Counted from the stretch's first letter, positions 8,328 through 17,119 are shown. The stretch: 37,679 bases of DNA from an uncultured Pelagibacteraceae bacterium (GCA_902627045.1 CACOHP010000007.1:1-37679); one strand, 5' to 3'. The notes: generated by a model from the letters alone, not told the origin. A program made the numbers and translations.

Positions 8328-9742
8328 TTTTTTAAAGTTTGAAACGCTTTTAAAGCTGCGGCTCTTGCCTGCTCATGAATAACAATTGGTTTTGGATAAC
8401 TTTTTCCAATAATTGTATTTATTGCCTCTTGATATTTAATTTCCATTTCCCATGGTTTATGAATAAACTTTTGTGGAACCTTACTTAATTCTGGTACCCA
8501 TTTTTTTACATACTTTCCTTCTTTATCAAATTTTTCACCTTGAAGGATAGGATTGAATATTCTGAAATAAGGAGCTGCATCAGCGCCGCAACCAGCAACC
8601 CATTGCCATTGAGCTACATTATTAGCTTTATTAAAATCTAATAAACAATTTCTAAAATGTTTTTCACCCTCAGTCCAATTTATTCTTAAATGTTTTACTA
8701 GAAAGGAACCCACAACCATTCTTATCCGGTTATGCATCCAACCAGTTTCATAAAGCTCTCTCATCCCAGCATCAACAATCGGATAACCCGTCATACCTGA
8801 TTTCCACGCCTTTAAAAATTTTTCATTTTTGACCCAGGGAAACTTATCAAATTCTTTTCTATAATTTCCTTTTAAAAATTCTGGGAAATAATTGATTAAA
8901 CTATGCGAAAATTCACGCCACCCTAATTCATTAACATATTTTCTGTAACCAATTCCTTTCGATTTAATTTCACTGCACTTTTTCCAAATAGTATTCACGT
9001 GAATTTGTCCATGTTTGATATAAGGAGATAATTTAGATGTGCCCTCGACAGAGGGATAATCTCTTGCAGTTCCATAATCTTTAATTTTACTATCAATTAG
9101 ATTTTTTAGAATTTTTTTAGACTCTTCCTCAGAAACCTTCCAATATTTTTCAAACTTTTTATACCAATTTTTTCTTGGAAGAATATCTTTTGGCTCTATA
9201 CAACCTTTAAAGAATGTTAATGACTTTGTTTTTTTTTTGATACCATAATTTTTACTTGGTGGTGATCCTAAAAATTTTTGTTCAGCGTTTCTCCAAAATG
9301 GGGTGAAAACTTTAAAAGGTGTTCCGTCATTTTTAGTTACCTCTTGAAACTCATTTAAAATATTTCCTTTAAAATATTTGTAATTAATCTGATTTTTAAC
9401 AAAAATATCTCTAATTTTTTTTCCTTTTGCAATTATGTCCGGTTCATAAATTTTATTCCAATATATCGAAATATTGTCTTTTTTTTTAATCTTTGAAAAT
9501 ATATCTAGCTCATCACCCGCTAATATTTGAAGATTAATTTTAAACTTAGATAATTCAGACTTAAAGATTTCTAATGATTTTGAAAGCCACCATTTTTGTG
9601 CTTCTCTTTTGGCATCAAAGTCACTTTTGTTGTAAATATATAGGGCAAGCACGCTCTCATGATTTTGAGTTGCATAAGAAAGAGCAGGGTTATTTTCAAT
9701 TCTAAAATCCTCTCTTATCCAAGTGATTGCGTTTTTTGTCAT
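8324..9742 (-). CDS. phrB: Deoxyribodipyrimidine (CPD) photolyase
   Basis: This 472-residue flavoprotein should repair cyclobutane pyrimidine dimers in DNA using blue light. The N-terminal alpha/beta antenna domain starts with ITWIREDFRIENNPAL. The C-terminal FAD/DNA domain carries the class I signature: YPIVDAGMRELYETGWMHNR, then RMVVGSFLVKHL, then NNVAQWQWVAGCGADAAPYF followed by RIFNP, which matches the E. coli PhrB region around its FAD-binding and electron-transfer tryptophans. Length matches PhrB (about 470). It lies 5 bases downstream of the PLP-enzyme gene and is probably co-transcribed. A cryptochrome-like role is possible in this superfamily, but the repair signature is complete. 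Photolyase suits a sunlit surface-water organism. Confidence 0.93.
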   Translation of the reverse strand: MTKNAITWIREDFRIENNPALSYATQNHESVLALYIYNKSDFDAKREAQKWWLSKSLEIFKSELSKFKINLQILAGDELDIFSKIKKKDNISIYWNKIYEPDIIAKGKKIRDIFVKNQINYKYFKGNILNEFQEVTKNDGTPFKVFTPFWRNAEQKFLGSPPSKNYGIKKKTKSLTFFKGCIEPKDILPRKNWYKKFEKYWKVSEEESKKILKNLIDSKIKDYGTARDYPSVEGTSKLSPYIKHGQIHVNTIWKKCSEIKSKGIGYRKYVNELGWREFSHSLINYFPEFLKGNYRKEFDKFPWVKNEKFLKAWKSGMTGYPIVDAGMRELYETGWMHNRIRMVVGSFLVKHLRINWTEGEKHFRNCLLDFNKANNVAQWQWVAGCGADAAPYFRIFNPILQGEKFDKEGKYVKKWVPELSKVPQKFIHKPWEMEIKYQEAINTIIGKSYPKPIVIHEQARAAALKAFQTLKN

Positions 9743-9747
9743 AAAAA

Positions 9748-10869
9748 TTATTTTCTACCTTTAGATAGCAGTTGTTTGTAGAGTTTAACATCTGCATTAC
9801 CTTCGCATCCAATAACTAAAACATTTGAATTTTCATCAAGGTTAATCAATTTTCTTACCTTTTTGTTATTGCATAATCCAATCAAAGCAATAATTCCTGG
9901 AGTAGCGCATTCACCACCTACAATTGAAGTTTTGCTGAACTTTTTATCTTTTAAACCAGCCACTATTTTAGGAACATTTTTATCTGAAATTGAGACACAA
10001 CAATTGCTAGCTTTTTTTAGTATTTGCCAGGGCACAAGAGACATTTCATTGCAAGACATACCACCCATAATGCTCTCTTTTTTTATCTTTATTTTTTTTA
10101 ACTTATTACTTTTAATACTTTGAAGAACACAATCGGCTCTATCTGGTTCAACGATAATTATTTTTGGAATTTTTTTAAAATATTTTGCTACTCCAGCAAC
10201 CAAACCTGCAGCCAAACCACCAACCCCTGCCTGAAGAAATATATGGGTAATATATTGATTAGTTTGTTTAGAAATTTCTTTAATTAAAATAGAGTATCCA
10301 GCCATTGTTAGTTGAGGAATGTACTTATAATTCTTTGTCGATACATCTTGAATAATTTTCCAATTATTTTTCTTTGAGAGTAACTGGCATTTTTTTAATG
10401 ATGCTTCATAATTTCCTCTTACTCTTATTACATCAGCGCCAAATTTTTTTATTTCTTTTACCCTTGTTTCGCTTACGTATTGACTAACAAAAATTTTACA
10501 TTTCAATTTTAGTCTTTTTGCCCCCCATGCAACTGACCTTCCATGATTACCAGCGGTTGCTGATGAAACAATTATTCTGTTAGCCTTTTTTGCAATTTTT
10601 TCCACTGCATAAGCTCCGCCTAGAGCTTTAAAGGATTTCAAGTGAAATCGTTTTGACTCGTCTTTATAAAATATGTTCCTAAGCTGAAGTTTTTTATTTA
10701 ATTTATTTAATTTCAATAGTGGAGTTGGATTATATCCTTTCCATTTATATATACTTTTGTAAGAATTGATTAATAAATTTGATGGTAAATATTTTAGGAC
10801 ATAATTTCTACTAAATTGAAAGTTTTTATTTAACAAGAATTTGGAGTATTTCCATTTGAGGTTTTGCAT
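9748..10869 (-). CDS. PLP-dependent lyase, diaminopropionate ammonia-lyase-like
   Basis: This 373-residue fold-type II PLP enzyme has the PLP lysine at K81 in SFKALGGAYA, preceded by GYNPTPLLKL and FYKDESKRFHLK. It has the phosphate-loop-type motif SSATAGNHGRSVAWGA and the glycine loop LQAGVGGLAAGLVAG. The GYxPTPL...KDES.RF...SFKxLGGxYA pattern is closest to diaminopropionate ammonia-lyase (DpaL/YgeX), which converts 2,3-diaminopropionate to pyruvate and ammonia. Threonine/serine dehydratase or hydroxyaspartate lyase activity remains possible, since residues deciding substrate cannot be fixed by eye. It is the first gene of a two-gene minus-strand unit with the photolyase and is divergent from the GpsA-like gene, with 66 bases between. 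Confidence 0.8.
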   Translation of the reverse strand: MQNLKWKYSKFLLNKNFQFSRNYVLKYLPSNLLINSYKSIYKWKGYNPTPLLKLNKLNKKLQLRNIFYKDESKRFHLKSFKALGGAYAVEKIAKKANRIIVSSATAGNHGRSVAWGAKRLKLKCKIFVSQYVSETRVKEIKKFGADVIRVRGNYEASLKKCQLLSKKNNWKIIQDVSTKNYKYIPQLTMAGYSILIKEISKQTNQYITHIFLQAGVGGLAAGLVAGVAKYFKKIPKIIIVEPDRADCVLQSIKSNKLKKIKIKKESIMGGMSCNEMSLVPWQILKKASNCCVSISDKNVPKIVAGLKDKKFSKTSIVGGECATPGIIALIGLCNNKKVRKLINLDENSNVLVIGCEGNADVKLYKQLLSKGRK

Positions 10870-10935
10870 TTTAAATTTTTTTTATATTCAAACTATAAAT
10901 AAACCTATATTAATATTTATACAAAGAAAAACTGT

Positions 10936-11886
10936 ATGAAAAAAATATTAATTGTTGGTGGTGGTGCAATGGGTTCTGCTTTTTCAGTTCCGTGTTTGGA
11001 AAATAATAATAAAGTTACTATTACAGAACCATATAATAAAATTTTTATTAAAAACTTGTCGTCAAAGCAAAAATTTCACTCCTCATTAAAACTTAATCTT
11101 CCAAAAAAGTTAGAGTATAGAAAATATTCAAAAGATATTTTAAAAGGAAAATTTGATTTAATTGTTATCGCCTTAAGTCTTGCTGGAATTAATTTTATAG
11201 GAAAAGAATTAAAAGACTTAAAAATAAAAACTCCGTTATTGGTTCTTACGAAAGGACTTAAATATGATAAAAAAAGAAATAAGCTAATAACTATTTCAGG
11301 GTTGCTTAAAGATAACTATAATGTTGCAAATGTATCAGTTCTAAAAGGACCTTGTTTAGCTAAAGAATTAGCAAAAAAAAATAAGACAAGTGTAGTAGTA
11401 GCAAATAAGAATATCAAAATAGCTAAATGGATTGGAAAACAAATATCAACAAAATATTATCTGACTGAATTTTCAAGAGACGTTATTGGAGTAGAAATTT
11501 GCTCAGCAATTAAAAATATATATGCAATGGTTATAGGCTCAGGTCAAAATTTAAATGCTGCATCAGATTTATTTCAAAAAAGTGTAAATGAAATGAAATT
11601 TTTGATTAAATATTTTAAAGGCGATCAAACAACCATATTAGGTCTTGCTGGTATTGGTGATCTCTATGTGAGTGCTGTGGGTGGAAGAAATAGTAAAATG
11701 GGAGATTTTTTAGGTAAAGGTTTTACATTTGCTGCAGCAAAAAAAAAGTTTATGCCAAAAGATACAGTTGAAGGGGAGCAATTGGCCAGAGAAATTGCTC
11801 CTTATATTTTGAGAAAAATTAATAAAAAAAAGATACCTTTGATGACTAATTTGCTAAGGACGATACTGTATAATAAAAAAATTTAA
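10936..11886 (+). CDS. GpsA-like NAD(P)H-dependent glycerol-3-phosphate dehydrogenase family protein
   Basis: This 316-residue protein has the dinucleotide-binding motif GGGAMGSAF (8-16), the GPCLAKELA segment (GPSFAKEVA in GpsA), EICSAIKNIYAMVIG with the lysine matching the catalytic Lys of the family, GLAGIGDLYVSAVGGRNSKMG with the phosphate-contacting Arg-Asn, and TVEGEQLAREI. Overall length is close to GpsA (about 330). Several usually invariant positions differ (CL for SF, GGRNSKMG for SSRNRRFG), so it may be a diverged paralogue acting on another hydroxy or keto phosphate. GpsA would reduce dihydroxyacetone phosphate for phospholipid synthesis in the cytoplasm. It is a lone plus-strand gene, and its stop interlocks with that of the micro-ORF on the other strand. 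Confidence 0.8.
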   Translation: MKKILIVGGGAMGSAFSVPCLENNNKVTITEPYNKIFIKNLSSKQKFHSSLKLNLPKKLEYRKYSKDILKGKFDLIVIALSLAGINFIGKELKDLKIKTPLLVLTKGLKYDKKRNKLITISGLLKDNYNVANVSVLKGPCLAKELAKKNKTSVVVANKNIKIAKWIGKQISTKYYLTEFSRDVIGVEICSAIKNIYAMVIGSGQNLNAASDLFQKSVNEMKFLIKYFKGDQTTILGLAGIGDLYVSAVGGRNSKMGDFLGKGFTFAAAKKKFMPKDTVEGEQLAREIAPYILRKINKKKIPLMTNLLRTILYNKKI

Positions 11887-11966
11887 CCAATTAGAAAATT
11901 ATTTTCTACAAGCAATCCTATAATGATACCAACTAATAATGCAAAAATTAGTTTTTTTTTATCCAC
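11883..11966 (-). CDS. 27-residue membrane micro-protein at the end of the ABC transporter operon
   Basis: A GTG-initiated reading frame of 27 codons plus TAA begins 3 bases after the livM stop. It encodes a short basic N-terminus (MDKKK), one strongly hydrophobic segment of about 15 residues (LIFALLVGIIIGLLV) and a short polar tail, which is the look of a single-span small membrane protein. It lies in the same frame as livM with one TAA between them, so it could also be a readthrough extension or a remnant. Its stop interlocks with the gpsA-like stop in a 4-base TTAA overlap, as at the other convergent junctions in this window, which favours a real gene. The ribosome binding site is weak. 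Function is unknown; a small accessory subunit of the permease is one guess. Confidence 0.45.
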   Translation of the reverse strand: MDKKKLIFALLVGIIIGLLVENNFLIG

Positions 11967-11969
11967 TTC

Positions 11970-13043
11970 TTAAGATTTTTTACCGATTGAAGACACTAAA
12001 TTTTTAATGTTCATAGTTGGGTATTTTGTCTTCCATTTTTGTTTTATGTTTTCCCACAATTTTGCCATTCCTAAAGGTTCATAAATCATAAAGATAATCA
12101 TCAATCCACCAAATATTACCTGCTCAATTGAAGATATTATTGTAGCATCAATAGCACCATGAAAAACATTATTACCAATGGCATTAAGAAGAACTGGGAA
12201 AAGTAGAATAAACGCAGCACCAATAAAAGCACCATTTATTGTACCAAGTCCACCTAAAATACACATAAATAATATTTTAAAAGATAATTTAATATCAAAA
12301 GCAACTGGTTCCAAAGATTTTAAATAACAAAATGCAAAAAGTGCACCTGCAACACCACAATAAAATGCACTGATTGCAAAGGCTTGTACTTTTGTTCTTA
12401 ATAATGAAACTCCCATAGACTCTGCGGCAATATCCATATCTCTAACTGCCATCCAATTCCTACCAGTGCTACCTCTAGCCATATTCATCGCCAGTAAAGT
12501 TAAAACCGTGGTAACAGCCAAACATACAAAATACATAGCTAATGGAGTTGTAAATGGTTTTCCCAAGATAACTATGTCTTGTGCAGTTATAATTCCTGAT
12601 GAGTCGTAGTTTTTAAACCAACCAAATTTATCTATCATCCAGATAATAAAGAACTGTGAGGCCAATGTTGCTACCATCAGATAAATTCCTCTTACCTTTA
12701 AACTTGGTAAACCAAACAAAATTCCAAAAGCGGCAGCAATCAAACCAGACACTATTAATGAACCCACGAAACCTAGATCAGGCACTCGTAAAATAAGGTT
12801 AAACATTGCAAAGGCACCTGCAGCCATAAAGCCAGCAGCTCCTAAAGCTAATTGTCCTGTGTAACCCATAACTATTTGCTGTCCAATTGTAGCTAGAGCT
12901 AAGCAAAGCCAAGGTATCAATATGGAAGTGTACCAATATTCTGTTGTAATAAATGTTGGAATTACCAATACACTTAGAACCATACAAACAGCTAAGTTAA
13001 TTAGGTCTTTTTTTGTATAAGTCATAAACACTGGTTTCATCAT
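11970..13043 (-). CDS. livM: ABC importer permease, LivM type
   Basis: This 357-residue inner-membrane permease of the branched-chain-amino-acid (HAAT) family has about eight to ten hydrophobic segments. The family signatures are visible: GYTGQLALGAAGFMAAGAF near 65-85, LRVRGIYL-type LPSLKVRGIYLMVATLA, and the EAA-like loop containing AAESMGVSLLRTKVQAFAISAF and the LGGLGTINGAFIGAAF segment. LivM pairs with LivH to form the translocation pore for the LivG and LivF ATPases. An AGGAGAG Shine-Dalgarno sits 8 bases before the first of two adjacent ATGs, and the gap to livH is 3 bases. Length is normal for the family. The substrate cannot be deduced; members carry amino acids, urea or amides. Confidence 0.93.
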   Translation of the reverse strand: MMKPVFMTYTKKDLINLAVCMVLSVLVIPTFITTEYWYTSILIPWLCLALATIGQQIVMGYTGQLALGAAGFMAAGAFAMFNLILRVPDLGFVGSLIVSGLIAAAFGILFGLPSLKVRGIYLMVATLASQFFIIWMIDKFGWFKNYDSSGIITAQDIVILGKPFTTPLAMYFVCLAVTTVLTLLAMNMARGSTGRNWMAVRDMDIAAESMGVSLLRTKVQAFAISAFYCGVAGALFAFCYLKSLEPVAFDIKLSFKILFMCILGGLGTINGAFIGAAFILLFPVLLNAIGNNVFHGAIDATIISSIEQVIFGGLMIIFMIYEPLGMAKLWENIKQKWKTKYPTMNIKNLVSSIGKKS

Positions 13044-13046
13044 AAA

Positions 13047-13955
13047 TTAAACTCTCCTAATAATTTTTTCTCCAAATAAACCTTCCGGTCTATATAATAA
13101 AAAGAATATTGCTAAGACGTAAGGAGCCCAACCTTCAATTGCGCCTCCAAAGAATGGACCAATGTATACTTCTAAAACTTTCTCTACTGCACCAATGATT
13201 AAGCCACCAATAATTGCACCTGGGATAGATGAGAAACCACCTATAATTAAGACTGGTAAAGCTTTTAAAGCTAAGTCAACAAGAGCAAATTGGACACCAG
13301 CTCTTGCACCCCACATACATCCTGCAACTAATGCCACAACTCCAGCAGCAGACCAAACTAGTAACATAATGTGTTTTAAAGGAATTCCTATTGAACTAGC
13401 AGCACCTGCATCATCTGCAACAGCTCTCAAACCAAGACCAATTTTTGTGTATTTAAACAGAAGGAATAAACCAATAATCATAATAGCAGCTACAACTCCT
13501 GCAGTAATATCAAGAGCACTAATGAATAATTTTAAGTTGTCAGCGATCCACGGTACTGGAAAATCTCCTATACCTAAATCTAATCTTCTTACTTCTACTC
13601 CCCAAGCTGCTTGAGCCAAGCCTTCTAAAACATATCCTAGACCAATTGTGGCCATTAGCACTGTGTCCTCACTGGCATTCATGAGAGGTCTTAAAACAAA
13701 TCTTTCGGTACACAGACCAACTACTACCATTAAAAGAGCAGCCATAATAAATGCAAGTACAAAAGGTATGTTAAAATCTTGCATGAAACCACAAAAAGCA
13801 AGAACTGAGAAGAAAACCATAGCTCCTTGTGAGAAGTTAAATGTTGCTGAAGCCTTAAAAATAAGAACAAATCCTAAAGCTACTAATGAATACATAGTTC
13901 CAGCAAGCAAACCGCCGACCAAAACTTCCATAAAAAATAATAATTCATCAACCAT
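13047..13955 (-). CDS. livH: ABC importer permease, LivH type
   Basis: This 302-residue permease has family landmarks GGLLAGTMYSLVALGFVLIFKA near the N-terminus, FNFSQGAMVFFSVLAF, the cytoplasmic loop TKIGLGLRAVADDAGAASSIGI containing the EAA-like motif, and ALPVLIIGGFSSIPGAIIGGL towards the end. The length and about eight membrane helices match LivH (about 300). It would form the membrane channel with LivM. It starts 9 bases after the livG stop with AGGA upstream of the ATG, so it is inside the same minus-strand operon. Nothing is truncated or odd. Confidence 0.93.
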   Translation of the reverse strand: MVDELLFFMEVLVGGLLAGTMYSLVALGFVLIFKASATFNFSQGAMVFFSVLAFCGFMQDFNIPFVLAFIMAALLMVVVGLCTERFVLRPLMNASEDTVLMATIGLGYVLEGLAQAAWGVEVRRLDLGIGDFPVPWIADNLKLFISALDITAGVVAAIMIIGLFLLFKYTKIGLGLRAVADDAGAASSIGIPLKHIMLLVWSAAGVVALVAGCMWGARAGVQFALVDLALKALPVLIIGGFSSIPGAIIGGLIIGAVEKVLEVYIGPFFGGAIEGWAPYVLAIFFLLYRPEGLFGEKIIRRV

Positions 13956-13964
13956 AAGTTTATC

Positions 13965-14759
13965 CTAGTGTTCTACCCCTAAATAAGCATCTATTACTTT
14001 TTGATTTGATCTTACCTCATCAGGCGTACCATCGCCAATAACTTTACCATAATCAAGCACTACAACTCTATCTGATATATCCATAACTACTCCCATGTCA
14101 TGCTCAATAAGAACCATAGTCGTACCCAATTCATCATTTACTTTTAAAATAAATCTACACATATCTCTTTTTTCTTCAACATTCATACCAGCCATAGGTT
14201 CATCTAATAAAATTACAGATGAGTCAGTTGCAAGAGCACGACCTAATTCTACTTTTTTTTGTAATCCGTAAGGAAGTTTTCCAACTGGTGTATCTTTGAT
14301 ATCTTCTATCTCTAAAAAACTAATTATTTCTTCAGACCTATCTCTATTCATCTTTTCTTCTTTTTTAACCTTAGGTAGCTGAAAAGCAACTTCAAGAAAA
14401 TTTGTTTTTGTATGAAGCCTTCGGCCTACTAAAATATTGTCTAGGACTGACATTCTTTTGAATAGAGCTAAGTTTTGAAATGTTCTAGAAAGACCCATTT
14501 GCGCCATGATATTAGGAGTTATGTTTGGTATTTGTTGTCCTTTAAAAGAAACAGTTCCTTGTTGAGGCTTATAAATTCCATTTATACAATTCAGCATTGA
14601 GCTTTTTCCGGCTCCATTAGGTCCGATTATAGCTCTAACTTCATGTTCAAGTACATCGAACGAGGTATCGGTTATTGCTTTAACACCACCAAAAGAAAGT
14701 GAGATATTTTTTACTTCTAATATTGGCTTACCTATTTTAAATTTTCTCTCTTGTGCCAT
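13965..14759 (-). CDS. livG: ABC importer ATPase, LivG type
   Basis: This 264-residue cytoplasmic ATPase has Walker A GPNGAGKSS at 46-54, the LivG-typical stretch NCINGIYKPQQGTVSFKG, the Q-loop region GLSRTFQNLALF, the signature LPYGLQKKVELGRALA (G-rich LSGGQ variant normal for LivG), Walker B SVILLDEPMAGM and the switch histidine in VLIEHDMGVVMDISDRVVVLDYG. Length and order match LivG. It acts with LivF to power LivHM. The gene begins 2 bases after livF. Confidence 0.94.
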   Translation of the reverse strand: MAQERKFKIGKPILEVKNISLSFGGVKAITDTSFDVLEHEVRAIIGPNGAGKSSMLNCINGIYKPQQGTVSFKGQQIPNITPNIMAQMGLSRTFQNLALFKRMSVLDNILVGRRLHTKTNFLEVAFQLPKVKKEEKMNRDRSEEIISFLEIEDIKDTPVGKLPYGLQKKVELGRALATDSSVILLDEPMAGMNVEEKRDMCRFILKVNDELGTTMVLIEHDMGVVMDISDRVVVLDYGKVIGDGTPDEVRSNQKVIDAYLGVEH

Positions 14760-14761
14760 TT

Positions 14762-15577
14762 TTAATTAATTTTTTTCTTCGTTAAGCTTTCTTCCTTAAG
14801 TACGTCTCTGAAATTTTTTCTACCTTTCTTTGAAATACCTAAATATAATTCTTTCACCTGATCATTACTCAATAAACTTTTGGCTGTTCCATCTAACATC
14901 ACTCTTCCTGTTTCAATAATGTAACCATAATCTGAATTTTTAAGTGCAACGTTGGTATTTTGTTCAGCAAGTAAAATACTAACACCTTCTTTCTGGTTTA
15001 ATTCTTTTACAATATTAAAGATCTCAGCCACTAGTTGTGGTGCTAAACCCATTGTAGGCTCATCTAAAAGGAGCATCTTAGGTTTTGCCATCATAGCTCT
15101 TGCAACTGCTATCATTTGTTGCTCTCCACCTGATGTAAATGCCGCTTGGCTTCTTCTTCTCTCTTTTAATCTTATGAAGTAAGTATATATTTTCTCTAAT
15201 TCTTGATTGATATCACCTTTTGATAATTTTCTTGAGTAAGCACCTGAGATAATGTTTTCTTCAACTGTCAAGTGACCAAAGCATCTTCTGCCTTCTAATA
15301 CTTGAACCATCCCAAGCCCAACCATTTGTGAAGGGTTTTGCTTATCAATCGATGTACCATCATAATCTATTGAACCTTTTGTAACTTTACCTCTTTCCGA
15401 GGCTAACATAGTTGAAACTGCTTTTAGTGTTGTGCTTTTACCAGCGCCGTTAGCTCCAAGTAAAGCTACCACTTTTCCTTTAGGCACTTTTAATGAAACA
15501 TCATGTAATGCTAAAATGACGTTATCATACATCACTTCAATATTTTTAATATCAAGAATGTTTGTTGAGGTGCTCAT
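14762..15577 (-). CDS. livF: ABC importer ATPase, LivF type
   Basis: This 271-residue cytoplasmic ATPase has Walker A GANGAGKST at 41-49, the Q-loop segment GLGMVQVLEGRRCFGHLTVEEN, signature TSGGEQQMIAVARAMM, Walker B KMLLLDEPTMGLAP and switch histidine position occupied by Gln in LLAEQNTNVAL, which is usual in LivF. The LEGRRCF phrase replaces the common P-x-GR-x-IF. It has a slightly longer basic C-terminal tail (KKGRKNF...KKKIN) than E. coli LivF (237). It is the first gene after the binding-protein hairpin and is followed directly by livG. Confidence 0.93.
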   Translation of the reverse strand: MSTSTNILDIKNIEVMYDNVILALHDVSLKVPKGKVVALLGANGAGKSTTLKAVSTMLASERGKVTKGSIDYDGTSIDKQNPSQMVGLGMVQVLEGRRCFGHLTVEENIISGAYSRKLSKGDINQELEKIYTYFIRLKERRRSQAAFTSGGEQQMIAVARAMMAKPKMLLLDEPTMGLAPQLVAEIFNIVKELNQKEGVSILLAEQNTNVALKNSDYGYIIETGRVMLDGTAKSLLSNDQVKELYLGISKKGRKNFRDVLKEESLTKKKIN

Positions 15578-15616
15578 TAATTTCTTTTTTTATTATATTT
15601 ATATTTGATTTTATTT

Positions 15617-15660
15617 AAATGGGGAATTCAAAATAATCAAATTATTTGAACTCCCCATTT
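15617..15660 (-). terminator. Intercistronic hairpin between binding protein and livF
   Basis: Arms at 15617-15632 and 15645-15660 form a 16-base-pair stem (core AAATGGGGA...TCCCCATTT) around a 12-base loop. The one non-Watson-Crick position is a G-U wobble in the minus-strand RNA but an A-C mismatch on the plus strand, so the structure fits the minus-strand transcript. No long U-tract follows, so it is more likely a partial attenuator or 3'-end stabiliser that keeps the binding-protein mRNA more abundant than the permease mRNA than a full terminator. Confidence 0.75.
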
Positions 15661-15692
15661 TAGATAACATTAATTTATCTCTAAACTAAATG

Positions 15693-17030
15693 TTAACATT
15701 TTTTCGGTGTAATGTTGTTCTCTTTAGCAAATTTAGCTGCAGATGCCTCGACTAGACCTCTTATGAATTTAGGGTCTCCTGGAGCTTCCCAACCAGTTAC
15801 CTGATTGAATTTTGATCCATCCCACTGCATTACAGCAAATTTACCAGCACCTTCGTGGTTTGCACATGAAATAGCGAACGGAGCTAACATTCCTCCAACT
15901 CCAAGTTCTTTCAGTCTAGCTTCAGTCATGTTAATTGCTTCATAACCGTCTCTAAACTCAGCACCATTTACTGCTTTACCAACTTTGTTATGCATTTTTT
16001 GAGCATTTCTTAAACCCTCAATCCACATAACTGCAGCACCTAGTCCTCTATTCCAGTAAACTGAACCAATCCTATTTGGATCAGCTAAGTTACCTTTTCC
16101 AGCACCATATACTTTGTCTTTGATGGCTTTAACCAATGGATATTCTCCTGGCAGAGCATTAGCAACAGCGTAAGTTCCCTTAGCTGCATCACCTGCTGGG
16201 TACATATCCTCTTCGGCAGCACCAAATGTTACATACATCATTCTATCTCTTGGGAAATTAATTCTCGCAGCATTAGTCATTGCTGTTGAATTCATTCCAG
16301 AACCTGCTCCCCAGAAAGTAACCCAATCAGGTTTTTCTTTTCTGATTTGCAGCCACTGAGATTGTTGTTCAAGACCTGGAGGTGGAATTGATATTTCAAT
16401 CAATTTAACTCCCCAGTCATTACAAATTTTTCTCATTGCTGGTAATGGCTCTCTACCGTAAGCAGAGTCGATGTGTAAGTGAACGATTTTTTTACCTTTC
16501 ATCTTATCAATTCCGCCTTCGATCTTAGCCATAAACTTAAGTTTAACAGCTATTTGTGACCAATAGTGACTTGCAGCATTAAATACCCAAGGCCAAACTC
16601 TTCCATCAGCACCATCAGTTCTTCCATAACCATATTGAGCTAAAACAACATTGTCTTTTGCCATACGGTTAATTACTGCGTATGCTCCTGGTGTTCCTAA
16701 AGTATCGAACACTACTATTCTTTGTCCGTCTTTTTCTAAAAGTCTCTGATAACACTCAACTGTTTTAACAGCGTTATACTCAGTCTCACATTCTTGCCAT
16801 GTAAGCATTACTCCATTCACCCCACCTGTCATGTTTACATAGTTCATGTAATCAATCTGAGCTCCGTAGTAACCAGTTCCCATTGCTGAGTATGGTCCGA
16901 CACGGCTACTTGCTACCGGAAAATATTGTGTCTCCGCCGCAAATACATTTTGAGGTAAACCAAGTGAAGAAATTAAAGCTATAACTACTGTTAGAGTAGA
17001 GGTTAGCTTCTTAATCATTTTTGCTAACAT
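15693..17030 (-). CDS. ABC importer periplasmic substrate-binding protein (LivK-like, type 1 periplasmic fold)
   Basis: This 445-residue secreted protein has a signal peptide at about residues 1-31 of the chosen start (MLAKMIKKL...LISSLGLPQNVFA). The mature part opens with ETQYFPVASSRVGPYSAMG and shows the two-lobe Leu/Ile/Val-binding fold (YGAQIDYMNYVNMTGGVNG; TVECYQRLLEKDGQ; KKIVHLHIDSAYGREPLPAMR; GSVYWNRGLGAAVMWIEGL). An upstream in-frame ATG exists at 17063, but the GGGAGG at 17035-17040 sits 4 bases before the ATG at 17030, so that start is chosen. It binds the solute for LivFGHM. The ligand is not deducible; at about 415 mature residues it belongs to the longer members that often bind something other than leucine. 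Confidence 0.92.
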   Translation of the reverse strand: MLAKMIKKLTSTLTVVIALISSLGLPQNVFAAETQYFPVASSRVGPYSAMGTGYYGAQIDYMNYVNMTGGVNGVMLTWQECETEYNAVKTVECYQRLLEKDGQRIVVFDTLGTPGAYAVINRMAKDNVVLAQYGYGRTDGADGRVWPWVFNAASHYWSQIAVKLKFMAKIEGGIDKMKGKKIVHLHIDSAYGREPLPAMRKICNDWGVKLIEISIPPPGLEQQSQWLQIRKEKPDWVTFWGAGSGMNSTAMTNAARINFPRDRMMYVTFGAAEEDMYPAGDAAKGTYAVANALPGEYPLVKAIKDKVYGAGKGNLADPNRIGSVYWNRGLGAAVMWIEGLRNAQKMHNKVGKAVNGAEFRDGYEAINMTEARLKELGVGGMLAPFAISCANHEGAGKFAVMQWDGSKFNQVTGWEAPGDPKFIRGLVEASAAKFAKENNITPKKC

Positions 17031-17034
17031 TATT

Positions 17035-17040
17035 CCTCCC
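17035..17040 (-). promoter_or_regulatory. Strong ribosome binding site deciding the binding-protein start
   Basis: The minus strand reads GGGAGG AATA ATG. Most genes in the window lack so strong a Shine-Dalgarno, which fits the high expression typical of periplasmic binding proteins. Tandem TATAAT-like motifs lie about 30-45 bases upstream of the ATG (in the 17060-17080 region), but no convincing -35 pairs with them. Confidence 0.8.
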
Positions 17041-17119
17041 TTTTGTTTAGTTATGTTAAACATTATATTATTATAATCTAATCATATGGCTTAAGTTTCT
17101 GCAATTGATAATCATTATA

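Noticed and set aside
13162..13968. Plus-strand open frames opposite livH
   Set aside because: They are antisense shadows of a clear permease gene and contain no family motif.
17031..17063. Longer start of the binding protein at 17063
   Set aside because: The GGGAGG ribosome site is correctly spaced only for the ATG at 17030, which also gives a normal signal peptide.
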